This document shows, piece after piece, positions 1-8,064 of a stretch of DNA of 57,329 bases (positions within the stretch are counted from its first letter, which is position 1; the number at the start of each line of letters is the position of its first letter). Under the pieces are notes generated by a model that was not told the origin of the DNA, searched no databases, and worked only from the letters and a program-made list of their open reading frames with translations. The translations under genes were made by a program, and so were the position numbers. This DNA comes from Citrobacter sp. Res13-Sevr-PEB04-36 (GTDB lineage Bacteria; Pseudomonadota; Gammaproteobacteria; Enterobacterales; Enterobacteriaceae): the NCBI RefSeq assembly GCF_015672735.1, contig NZ_JADABY010000071.1, forward strand, positions 1 to 57,329. The letters run 5' to 3'.

Positions 1-1142
1 TCCTGGTAGACAACACTCATACAAAAATGGGTAAATTTCGTCCATGGATACTTGTAGGCAGTATTCTTGTTTCATTGACAACCGTAGCCTGTTTTATTAG
101 CCCTGATTTTTCCGAGGCTGGGAAATTAGTTTACGCATATGCCACATATATATTATGGAGCGTTTGCTTCGCAGTTATTGATATTCCTTATTGGTCACTT
201 TCGGCAGCTATTACGCAGGATCCAACCGAGCGCACAAAAGTCATTACCATCCCAAGAACCATTGCTACCTTTGGCTTTTTGACAGTCAGTGCCTCCACGT
301 TATGGCTGGTAAAATTTGTTGGTAGCTGGTGGGGAGTATCGCTTATTTTCAGTGCCATTTTCCTGATTTGTATGTTAATAACGTTCTTTGGCGTGAAAGA
401 AAAACATACCGTTCCGCGTAAAGAGAGGCAAAGTTTTAAAGGTTTCTGGACGCTATTGAAACAAAACCGCCCATTACGATATCTGTTAATCGGCATGTTT
501 ATGCTGGAACTTATCGGCATCATCCGTGGCACTTTTCAACTATATTTCTTTATTTATAATTTAAATGCTGAAGTCGCACTCGCGGCATTTCTGACGGTAT
601 CTCAAATTGCACAGGTTGCCGGTGCCATAGCCTCACCATTTATCTCAGCTAAAATAGGTAAAAAGAACACCGCAATTTATAGCAGTTTCTTAATGTCCCT
701 TTCTTGTATGTGCCTGTTTTTCTTCCAGAGCAATATTCCGGTGATATTTATCATCGGTACATTAGCGCCCTTCTTCGGAGGCGTTGGTCAAATTGCGCTT
801 TATTCGATGGTGGCAGACTGTGTCGAATATGGTGAATGGGTCAGCGGTAATCGTTCTGAAGGAATGGTTTTTTCTCTTAATATCTTCAAGACCAAGCTTT
901 CCGGCGCAATCGGCGGAGCAATTGGTGGATTTTGTTTATCATGGGCCGGATATGTTCCGCATGCGATTCAAACACCACAAGCTGCGTTATGGATTGGATT
1001 ATTCTTCACTTTAATCCCAGGCGTTCTCACTATATTAAGCCTATTTCCTCTGGCGAAATATGAAATTACGGAAAAACGCTTTTTCGAAATTCTCGATGAT
1101 ATTCACAACCGCAATAAAACAGCGCAGGAAGTGATGCCATGA
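1..1142 (+). CDS. GPH-family (MelB-like) sugar:cation symporter, 5' end outside window
   Basis: Inner-membrane secondary transporter expected to bring a glycoside into the cytoplasm with H+ or Na+. The frame is open from the window edge: codons from base 3 read LVDNTHTKMGKFRPWI. This is the conserved loop after TM2-3 in the melibiose/glucuronide/pentoside (GPH) family, so roughly the first 80-100 residues are missing and the apparent ATG at 27 is internal. About nine further hydrophobic segments follow, ending in a polar tail. Its stop overlaps the next start (ATGA at 1139-1142), so it is translationally coupled to the GH36 alpha-galactosidase, which suggests an alpha-galactoside or its trimmed product as cargo. 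By eye the gene is more AT-rich than the rest of the operon. Family is confident; substrate is inferred from neighbours. Confidence 0.88.
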   Translation, partial: LVDNTHTKMGKFRPWILVGSILVSLTTVACFISPDFSEAGKLVYAYATYILWSVCFAVIDIPYWSLSAAITQDPTERTKVITIPRTIATFGFLTVSASTLWLVKFVGSWWGVSLIFSAIFLICMLITFFGVKEKHTVPRKERQSFKGFWTLLKQNRPLRYLLIGMFMLELIGIIRGTFQLYFFIYNLNAEVALAAFLTVSQIAQVAGAIASPFISAKIGKKNTAIYSSFLMSLSCMCLFFFQSNIPVIFIIGTLAPFFGGVGQIALYSMVADCVEYGEWVSGNRSEGMVFSLNIFKTKLSGAIGGAIGGFCLSWAGYVPHAIQTPQAALWIGLFFTLIPGVLTILSLFPLAKYEITEKRFFEILDDIHNRNKTAQEVMP

Positions 1143-3334
1143 TTAGCTGGAACGAAAGCACACAGACTTTTCACCTACAAAATGGCAGCATTAGCTACGT
1201 GATGGCTATCGCCCATGGTCGTTATCTGACGCACGGCTATTGGGGCAAGCGGCTTAGCGCATGGAGTCAAGGGTACGACTATCCGGCGCAGGATCGTTCC
1301 TCATTTTCGCCAACGCCAGCCGGATGGCCAGACAGATCCTTTTCTCTGGATACCGCCCCTCAGGAATATCCAGGGCACGGTGCGGGAGATTATCGTGAGC
1401 CAGCCTTTGAGGTGCGCCATGCCGATGGGCATCAGGTCAGCAATCTACACTATGTTTCACACCGCATTGTCGCGGGTAAACCGGAGTTAACCGACCTGCC
1501 TGCCACTTGGGTGGAAGACGATAACGATGCCGAAACGTTGTTTATCACCCTTGCCGACCCGCTAACACAGTTGGAAGTTGAGCTGTGCTATACGATTTTC
1601 CGTCAGCATCCGGTCATCACCCGCGCCGCAATGCTAACCAATCGTTCGACACAGCCACTGCGTATACTGCGGGCTCTAAGCTGCGGCATTGATTTACCGG
1701 ATGCCCGCTGGCAGCAGATCCAGTTTCCTGGGGCCTGGGCCCGCGAACGTCAGTGGCATCGTCAGCCGCTGAACCCCGGCATCAACGTTCTCGATAGCAA
1801 GCGTGGTGCCAGCAGCACCCATCAACAGCCATTCATTGGTCTAGTGCGTCCAGAAACCACCGAAATGCAGGGTGAAGCCTGCGGAATACATCTGGCTTAT
1901 AGTGGCAACTTTACCGCTCGTACCGAAGTAGACGCCTACAGCCAGACTCGTCTGCTGCTGGGTATTAACCCACACGGCTTCGGCTGGCGGCTGGCATCGG
2001 GCGAACAGTTCCAGACGCCTGAAGCGATACTGGCCTGGAGCGATAAAGGCTTAAACGGCCTGTCGCAGGCGCTGCATGATCTGTATCGCGACAATCTGGC
2101 ACGCGGACCACATCGCCACCAGTCTCGCCCCATCCTCGCGAATAACTGGGAGTCTACCTACTTTGATTTCAATGAGCAGAAGCTGCTGAAATTTGCCGCC
2201 AATGCTAAAGCACTGGGGGTGGAATTATTGATGCTGGACGACGGCTGGTTTGGCGAACGTAACGGGGATACCTCATCGTTAGGCGATTGGTTTGTTAACA
2301 CGCAGAAATTTCCGCAAGGGCTAAGGCCGCTGATTGATAGCGTTCACGCGATGGAAATGAAGTTTGGCCTGTGGTTTGAGCCAGAGATGATCTCCCGACG
2401 CAGCGAGCTATTCAGCCAGCATCCAGACTGGATACTCAACGCGGGTGAGCAGCCTTTGTCCGAAGGTCGTAACCAATACATCCTGGATCTGGGGCGCGAA
2501 GAAGTACGCGACAATATTCTCACCCAAATGAGTGAGTTTCTTGCCAGCCATCCCATTGATTACATCAAGTGGGACATGAACCGCAATATGACCGAAGTCG
2601 GCTCCAGTACCGCACATCCGGCCTGCCAGCAGGAAACGGCCCACCGCTATATTCTCGGCGTTTACGCCCTGCTTGACGCGCTAACGACCCGTTTTCCGCA
2701 TATTCTGTTTGAATGCTGCGCAGGCGGTGGCGGTCGATTTGACCCTGGTATGCTCTACTACATGCCACAGGCCTGGGTGAGCGATAACACCGATGCCGCT
2801 TCACGCGTGCATATTCAGTACTCTACCAGCCTGCTCTACCCGCCAATTATGCAGTGCGCCCACGTATCAGAGGTGCCCAATCACCAGATGGGCCGCAGCA
2901 CAACCATGGATATGCGCGGTGCGGTAGCCATGAGCGGTAACTACGGCCTGATGCTGGACTTAATGCGCAGCGATAGCGAACGTGACAACGCGGTGAAACA
3001 GCAAATTGCCTTCTACAAGCAACATCGCAAACTATTGCAGTTCGGCACCTTCTGGCGGCTGCTCAGCCCGTGGGATAACGCCGATTTCGCCGCGTGGATG
3101 TTTGTTGCACCCGATCAAAGCGAAGCGTTAGTGATGGCTTTTTCTCTGGTCAGTCAGGCCTCCGCACCACTACGCCTGTTGCGTCTTGCCGGTCTGGATG
3201 AAAGTGCAAGTTATCGCATTGATGAGGGTGATAACCCGGTTGGCGGCGACGAGTTGCTGTATCGCGGGATGTGGATTAATCCGCCGCTAAGCCGCGACTA
3301 CACCAGCCGCATCTGGCATCTGACGCGTATATAG
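1139..3334 (+). CDS. GH36 alpha-galactosidase, cytoplasmic
   Basis: Hydrolyses terminal alpha-galactosyl residues (melibiose, raffinose-type or other alpha-galactosides). The 731-residue length is typical of the tetrameric GH36 enzymes AgaA and RafA. Layout: N-terminal beta-supersandwich (about 1-330), TIM barrel (about 330-650) and C-terminal beta domain. Motifs seen: LMLDDGWFG near 365, the nucleophile motif YIKWDMNR with Asp479, and the acid/base motif WVSDNTDA with Asp549. The 70-residue spacing and numbering match Geobacillus AgaA (D478/D548). No signal peptide is visible, so it should act after uptake by the coupled upstream transporter. An AGGA-type ribosome site lies in the end of that gene. 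Specificity among alpha-galactosides cannot be read from sequence. Confidence 0.93.
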   Translation: MISWNESTQTFHLQNGSISYVMAIAHGRYLTHGYWGKRLSAWSQGYDYPAQDRSSFSPTPAGWPDRSFSLDTAPQEYPGHGAGDYREPAFEVRHADGHQVSNLHYVSHRIVAGKPELTDLPATWVEDDNDAETLFITLADPLTQLEVELCYTIFRQHPVITRAAMLTNRSTQPLRILRALSCGIDLPDARWQQIQFPGAWARERQWHRQPLNPGINVLDSKRGASSTHQQPFIGLVRPETTEMQGEACGIHLAYSGNFTARTEVDAYSQTRLLLGINPHGFGWRLASGEQFQTPEAILAWSDKGLNGLSQALHDLYRDNLARGPHRHQSRPILANNWESTYFDFNEQKLLKFAANAKALGVELLMLDDGWFGERNGDTSSLGDWFVNTQKFPQGLRPLIDSVHAMEMKFGLWFEPEMISRRSELFSQHPDWILNAGEQPLSEGRNQYILDLGREEVRDNILTQMSEFLASHPIDYIKWDMNRNMTEVGSSTAHPACQQETAHRYILGVYALLDALTTRFPHILFECCAGGGGRFDPGMLYYMPQAWVSDNTDAASRVHIQYSTSLLYPPIMQCAHVSEVPNHQMGRSTTMDMRGAVAMSGNYGLMLDLMRSDSERDNAVKQQIAFYKQHRKLLQFGTFWRLLSPWDNADFAAWMFVAPDQSEALVMAFSLVSQASAPLRLLRLAGLDESASYRIDEGDNPVGGDELLYRGMWINPPLSRDYTSRIWHLTRI

Positions 3335-3347
3335 TCATATAAAAATG

Positions 3348-3364
3348 TGGGGGCAATGCCCCCA
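3348..3364 (+). other. Intra-operon hairpin between alpha-galactosidase and porin genes
   Basis: A 7-bp perfect stem (TGGGGGC/GCCCCCA) with an AAT loop lies 14 nt after the alpha-galactosidase stop. No U-tract follows directly; the next T-run is about 15 nt away. It is therefore not a standard intrinsic terminator. It more likely marks an mRNA stability or processing boundary ahead of the highly expressed porin. Function is inferred. Confidence 0.5.
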
Positions 3365-3412
3365 TCTAATAAAACAACCTTTTTATTCTTCGCTATGAAG
3401 AAGGACTTCCTC

Positions 3413-4831
3413 ATGTCTAAAAACAATAATATTCCTCTGCTTAGTCTTATTAGTGTCGTTTTCATTTCACCTTTTTTTATTGATTCGGTACAGGCTGCTG
3501 GATTCTGGGATGACTCGCATTTAACCGGCGGGATCTATTATTCCCAACGCTATCGCGATAAACGCGATATGACACCGGGCAGCGCCACCTACGGCGATTA
3601 TGTGGAAGACCTCCATCACGGCACCTTTAACGCCAACCTCGATTTTATTTCCGGCTACGCGGCTGATTTTATTGGTTTCGATGTGGCAGGTTTTGCCGCT
3701 GCCAACCTGGCGACCGGCAACGGCGCTCACCCAAACGAAATCAGTCTTAGCTCGGCCAATCAACGTTGGGGCGAAGACTGGTCCGGCGACAAGGGAGGTT
3801 TTAATCTCTACAAAGCCGCGATGAAACTAAAATATGACGATTACTGGATGCGCTCCGGTTATATCCAGCCATCCGGACAAACTCTATTAGCTGTGCACTG
3901 GGGCTTTGTTCCTGGCGCTTATCAGGGAAGCGAAGTTGGCGGTTCCTGGGATTTTGGAAAATATGGCGCACTCTCCAGTTCTTATTTATGGTCAGATAAA
4001 TATAAAGCCCCGTGGTATACCGAAATGTATGAATTCCGCGCCGCCGATAATAAAACCAAAATCGACTACGTACAGGCGCTGGGGGTGAAATACGACTTTA
4101 AAAATAACCTGCTGCTGGAAGCATCATGGGCACAGGCTGAAGGTTTTATGGATCAGTATATGGGAAAAGTGTCTTACAGCTTCCCGGTTGCGGGCAATAT
4201 GCTGCGCACCAGCTATCAGTTTTATGGCGCAAAAGATAAGGTGGGTGACGGCACGCCAGGCGCCTACGGTTCCATCAATGATGAATACTCCGGTCTGGCA
4301 TGGTTACAGGGGGTCACTCTCGGTTATACCGTCGATACTCTGGACTTCCGTCTGGAAGCACAGACCGTTAAAGCGGAAGGTAATCAGGGCTTCTTCCTGC
4401 AACGTATTACCCCGGCTTACGCCAGCTCCAACGGTCGTCTGGATATCTGGTGGGACGCGGCTTCTGACTTTGACGCCAACGGAGAAACCTCTGCTTTCGC
4501 TGCTGTCACTTACGATCTGAAAAACTACGATCTCCCCGGCTGGGCCATCGGTGTCGGCTATGTTTACGGCTGGAACGCCAAGCCATGTACCAGTTGTACC
4601 GTTAACGGCGAACTGGCAGACCAGAACCAGAGTATCGACGAGTCCGCATGGACGCTTAACATCGCCCACACCGTGCAAACCGGTCGCCTCAAAGGAACGC
4701 TGTTTAACCTCCATTACATCGACTACGACAACCACGGCAGCAACCCGAATTACAGCAACGGCTACAACAACATGTTCCAGGATGAAATTGATATTAAATT
4801 CAACGTGATCGCACCGTTCACTATCTTCTAA
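3413..4831 (+). CDS. OprD-family outer-membrane porin, ChiP (YbfM)-like
   Basis: Predicted 472-residue outer-membrane beta-barrel that would admit the operon's oligosaccharide. From memory it aligns along its whole length with the E. coli chitoporin ChiP: DDSxLTGGIYY after the signal, NANLDFxSGYAAD, HPNEI, EDWSGDKxG, GYIQPxGQTLL, a block ending ASSNGRLDIWWD, and the terminal APFTIF with a C-terminal Phe for Bam recognition. The ATG at 3413 is chosen because AAGGA lies 7 nt upstream and a clean signal peptide follows, cut after SVQA (residue 28). Earlier in-frame starts would add a non-signal-like extension. CTSCT (two Cys near residue 400) may form a disulfide in a surface loop. Placement among glycosidases argues for a substrate other than chitin. 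Confidence 0.88.
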   Translation: MSKNNNIPLLSLISVVFISPFFIDSVQAAGFWDDSHLTGGIYYSQRYRDKRDMTPGSATYGDYVEDLHHGTFNANLDFISGYAADFIGFDVAGFAAANLATGNGAHPNEISLSSANQRWGEDWSGDKGGFNLYKAAMKLKYDDYWMRSGYIQPSGQTLLAVHWGFVPGAYQGSEVGGSWDFGKYGALSSSYLWSDKYKAPWYTEMYEFRAADNKTKIDYVQALGVKYDFKNNLLLEASWAQAEGFMDQYMGKVSYSFPVAGNMLRTSYQFYGAKDKVGDGTPGAYGSINDEYSGLAWLQGVTLGYTVDTLDFRLEAQTVKAEGNQGFFLQRITPAYASSNGRLDIWWDAASDFDANGETSAFAAVTYDLKNYDLPGWAIGVGYVYGWNAKPCTSCTVNGELADQNQSIDESAWTLNIAHTVQTGRLKGTLFNLHYIDYDNHGSNPNYSNGYNNMFQDEIDIKFNVIAPFTIF

Positions 4832-4854
4832 TCCGGACGCAAAGTGAGAATTCG

Positions 4855-7773
4855 ATGAATAAACAACTGAAATGGGCCGGGCTACTGCTTGTCGCCCTGC
4901 TCCCCTGCGTCCACGCGGCGCAGTTCAGCCAGCAGGGTAATGAGATCACCGTTCAGCATGGTGATTATACGTTGCGTTATAACCTCAACGCGGGCGAAGG
5001 CGACATACTGTGGCGCGACACCCCGCTGGTTAGCGGTTTTCACAGCGAAGCGCAGCTACAAGGGTTGACGCTAAACAGTCAGCAGCCCAGCCAGCGCACG
5101 CCCGAATGGCAAACCGTAAACGACAGACGCTGGGGTCAGGGTAACAAGCTGGTGCTGACCGCCCGCTTCGCCGATGGACGCACGCTGACCAACGATTTCT
5201 GGTTCTTCGATAATCAACCCTGGTTACTCAGCGACATGGCCGTCTCCGCACCAACGCCGCTGACAGTCACCCAGCTCACGCCAATTACCGCTGCCTTTGC
5301 GGATATCGGCGAGGGTCACGATAAACGCATTTACACCACGCCCTACACCAACAATTTTGACTTTGGCGTCGCTCCGGTTGACCGATTTGGCCTGAGCCAG
5401 AACGGCACTGACCGGTTCGCCAACCCACAGGAACCGATGGTGAAGTTCAATGGCATCAGCCACTGGGTAACGGCGCTGTTTGATAACGACAATCGCCACG
5501 GTCTGGTGGCCGGGGCGGCGACGGTACAGAAATGGAAAAGCAGCCAGCAACTGGGCGAAGCGATACGTGCCAATGCGCCGTTAAGTCACTTTGCGCTATA
5601 CAACTGGGGTGGCGAGCAGCGCGGCACGCAAGTTGCCTCCGATATGTTTTTTATCGGCTACTTCTCCGATTACCGCGACGGGCTGGAGACCTACGGCACC
5701 GTCTACAATCAAGGCGAACCAAGGATGCACTGGCAGGGCAAGGTGCCGGTGGGCTTTAACGCCTTCTATTCCCACGACAGCTACGGCAAAGCCCGCGATA
5801 TGTACGCCATGACTGACTACATCGCCCAGCACCTCAAACCGCTCGGTTATGAATACATCAATATGGACGGCGGTTTTCAGCCTGATGGCTATCCGCAAGG
5901 AATGACCACCTTCACCAACAACGTGCACCAGAAAGGGCTTAAGGCGGGCGGTTACCTGACGCCTTTTGCCATCTATGAAAACTGGCTGGATCTGCCGGTC
6001 GATAATACGGGATATACCCACCGGGACGCCTGCCTGAAAGATAAAGACGGCAAGCTTATCAAAACCTATCTCGGCAGCTATGCGCTGGATATGTCGCACC
6101 CGGCGGCGCAGTACATTGTGCGGCGCAATATCAAAAACTATATCGACTGGGGCTTTGACTATATCAAACTCGATTTTCTCGATATGGGGCTGTATGAAGG
6201 CCAGCACCATGACCCACACGTGAACGGCATTCAAAACTACCGCCTCGGGATGCAGATTATGCGTGACGAGGTATTAAAAGCCGGCCGGCCAATATTCCTT
6301 GATGCGTCAATTTCCCCTTTGCTACCCGCCGCGTTTACCCAAGGCCGACGTGCCGCCTGTGACACTTCGCTGGGGGTGGCTGACTATAGCGGTATCGAAC
6401 GCCAGGCGTTTAATAGCGCGCTGTCCTGGTGGAGCAACGGCACGTTGTACCGTTACAACGATGCGGATATGTTTGTGCCGGAACAGTTGCTACAGGGCGA
6501 TGCCCGTTCCGGACAGCGTGCTGCGCTACGCCTGGCAACCGCTGTAGCGATGGATGGTGGGCACTGGCTGGTGGGCGATAATCTGCCGTTTGTCGATGAA
6601 GACCGCAGCGCGTGGCTGGAGAATAAATCGCTGCTGACGCTGGCGTCCAGTGGCATCGCTGCCCGTCCGCTTAAGCTAAATAACGTTTATCATCAGGGTG
6701 AACATAGCCCGGAAGTACTGGTACAGCGGGCAAGCGATAGCAGTGTCTATGTCGCTTTCACCAACTGGAGCGATACAGAAAAAGCATGGCAATTGTCAGC
6801 GTCTGAGTTAGGGCTGACAGGTCAGGCACCATGGCAGGTCAGTAGCCTGTACGATGGCGTACGCTGGCAGCAAAAAACCGCCGATATTCATTATCAGCTC
6901 GCGGCGGGCGAGACGGCGATCCTGCACTTTAGCCACGCCACGCAGCCCGATATTTCGTTGCCGCGTAATCTGGCTAAAGGGCTGACGCTGAGTACAGGGG
7001 AGAACAACTTTACCTTAACCTTCCCGCGACCTACCCGCCTGAATCAGTTGGTTATTCAGGAACCTGCGCCGTTCGTCATACGTAACTACACGCTGTCATG
7101 GTCTGACGGGACGCAGTGGTATCCGTTGAGCCGGGGATATTTAGTTGGTGATAATCGCACCCTTGCCTTCTCTGCGGTCAATGCCACCCAGATCCGCCTG
7201 AGCTATCTGGCTCACAAGGGCAAAGTGAAGGTGCCACAGCTCAAGGCCTATCACGCTGTCTCAGCGGTACCGTCGATGCATATTGTGAACGATAGCCCTC
7301 AGACCGGAGAGAAGCGCTTTGATCTGCAAGGGCCAAATCAGCTAATGCAGACCTTCACCCTCAACCACTCCTCGTTGCCAAAAATTGACTTCTGGCTGTT
7401 CGAAAACTACGTCAACGCGGTGCCAGGCGATAATTTCCGGGTGCAAATTGTGCAACTTGATGCGCACGGTACAGCGGAGAAAACGCTGTTCAGCGCTTCC
7501 CTCCCACCGTTTAACCTGCCTGCTGAGCCAGCTATTTTTTCACTGTGGCCACGATTGACGGGGCTTGATACTCACAAACAGTACGCCATGATATTCAGCT
7601 CACAGGACTCCTCGCCCAGCGATACGATTGGCACAAACAGCTACGGCACGCTCAGCAGCAACAAGGCACACGACACCGGTGGCATGCTTCGCCGTACTTC
7701 CGATGGAGGCAAAAACTGGCAAGACGATCCTTCGCAAGCTCTGTTATTCACCCTTTATCGCAGTGAAAAATAA
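4855..7773 (+). CDS. Exported clan GH-D glycosidase (alpha-galactosidase-like) with C-terminal discoidin-like domains
   Basis: A 972-residue secreted or periplasmic glycoside hydrolase. Residues 1-21 are a Sec signal peptide (cut after VHA; Pro before Cys18 argues against a lipoprotein). Residues about 22-280 form a beta-sandwich. A TIM barrel follows with clan GH-D signatures: FNAFYSHDSYG, YEYINMDGGFQPDGYP, YIKLDFLDMG with the candidate nucleophile Asp440, and ACDTSLG with candidate acid/base Asp503. A small beta domain (about 610-700) and two further beta-sandwiches follow; the first resembles an F5/8-type (discoidin) carbohydrate-binding module. It lies 23 nt after the porin, so substrate would be trimmed after porin entry. 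The GH27/GH36-like fold is fairly secure; alpha-galactosidase activity is the best guess. Confidence 0.78.
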   Translation: MNKQLKWAGLLLVALLPCVHAAQFSQQGNEITVQHGDYTLRYNLNAGEGDILWRDTPLVSGFHSEAQLQGLTLNSQQPSQRTPEWQTVNDRRWGQGNKLVLTARFADGRTLTNDFWFFDNQPWLLSDMAVSAPTPLTVTQLTPITAAFADIGEGHDKRIYTTPYTNNFDFGVAPVDRFGLSQNGTDRFANPQEPMVKFNGISHWVTALFDNDNRHGLVAGAATVQKWKSSQQLGEAIRANAPLSHFALYNWGGEQRGTQVASDMFFIGYFSDYRDGLETYGTVYNQGEPRMHWQGKVPVGFNAFYSHDSYGKARDMYAMTDYIAQHLKPLGYEYINMDGGFQPDGYPQGMTTFTNNVHQKGLKAGGYLTPFAIYENWLDLPVDNTGYTHRDACLKDKDGKLIKTYLGSYALDMSHPAAQYIVRRNIKNYIDWGFDYIKLDFLDMGLYEGQHHDPHVNGIQNYRLGMQIMRDEVLKAGRPIFLDASISPLLPAAFTQGRRAACDTSLGVADYSGIERQAFNSALSWWSNGTLYRYNDADMFVPEQLLQGDARSGQRAALRLATAVAMDGGHWLVGDNLPFVDEDRSAWLENKSLLTLASSGIAARPLKLNNVYHQGEHSPEVLVQRASDSSVYVAFTNWSDTEKAWQLSASELGLTGQAPWQVSSLYDGVRWQQKTADIHYQLAAGETAILHFSHATQPDISLPRNLAKGLTLSTGENNFTLTFPRPTRLNQLVIQEPAPFVIRNYTLSWSDGTQWYPLSRGYLVGDNRTLAFSAVNATQIRLSYLAHKGKVKVPQLKAYHAVSAVPSMHIVNDSPQTGEKRFDLQGPNQLMQTFTLNHSSLPKIDFWLFENYVNAVPGDNFRVQIVQLDAHGTAEKTLFSASLPPFNLPAEPAIFSLWPRLTGLDTHKQYAMIFSSQDSSPSDTIGTNSYGTLSSNKAHDTGGMLRRTSDGGKNWQDDPSQALLFTLYRSEK

Positions 7774-7788
7774 CAATAGGGATAGATC

Positions 7789-7983
7789 ATGAAAAAGTAC
7801 CTACCGATATTCGTCGCCCTCTTCCTTGCTGGATGTGCCAGTTCATCGCCTGCGCCGCAGACGCACAGCAACGATGACCCCCTCTCTCCCATGGCGTATC
7901 AGGAGTGCATCCAGGCGGCAATGACCGGCAACGGTCAGGCATACAATGAAAAATGCGACAAGATACTAAAAGAAACTCGCTAA
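7789..7983 (+). CDS. Small lipoprotein of unknown function
   Basis: A 64-residue protein with an N-terminal signal and a clear lipobox LAGC (Cys16), so the mature protein is about 49 residues, lipid-anchored, probably in the outer membrane (Ser at +2). The mature part is polar with two further cysteines, in YQECIQAAM and NEKCDKI, that could form a disulfide. It starts 15 nt after the exported glycosidase, with an AGGGAT ribosome site. E. coli chiP is also followed by a small lipoprotein gene (chiQ). The same order here suggests a porin-accessory role, but I cannot show homology by eye. Confidence 0.8.
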   Translation: MKKYLPIFVALFLAGCASSSPAPQTHSNDDPLSPMAYQECIQAAMTGNGQAYNEKCDKILKETR

Positions 7984-7994
7984 ATGACCTGCAA

Positions 7995-8035
7995 AAGGCG
8001 GTATTTATCCAGGGGATAAAAGCCGCCTTCTTTCC
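7995..8035 (+). terminator. Intrinsic-terminator-like hairpin inside the operon
   Basis: A long two-part stem (AAGGCGG/CCGCCTT with inner TTATCC/GGATAA) is followed by CTTTCC, a poor U-tract. It lies between the lipoprotein and the GH2 gene, 30 nt before the GH2 start. Expected effect: partial termination that lowers GH2 expression relative to the upstream genes, or 3'-end protection. Confidence 0.5.
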
Positions 8036-8064
8036 AGATGAGTTCAACCCACGAAGGAAAAAAT

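Noticed and set aside
5596-6234. 212-codon minus-strand frame inside the exported glycosidase
   Set aside because: His/Val/Ile-rich shadow of the sense gene with no start context.
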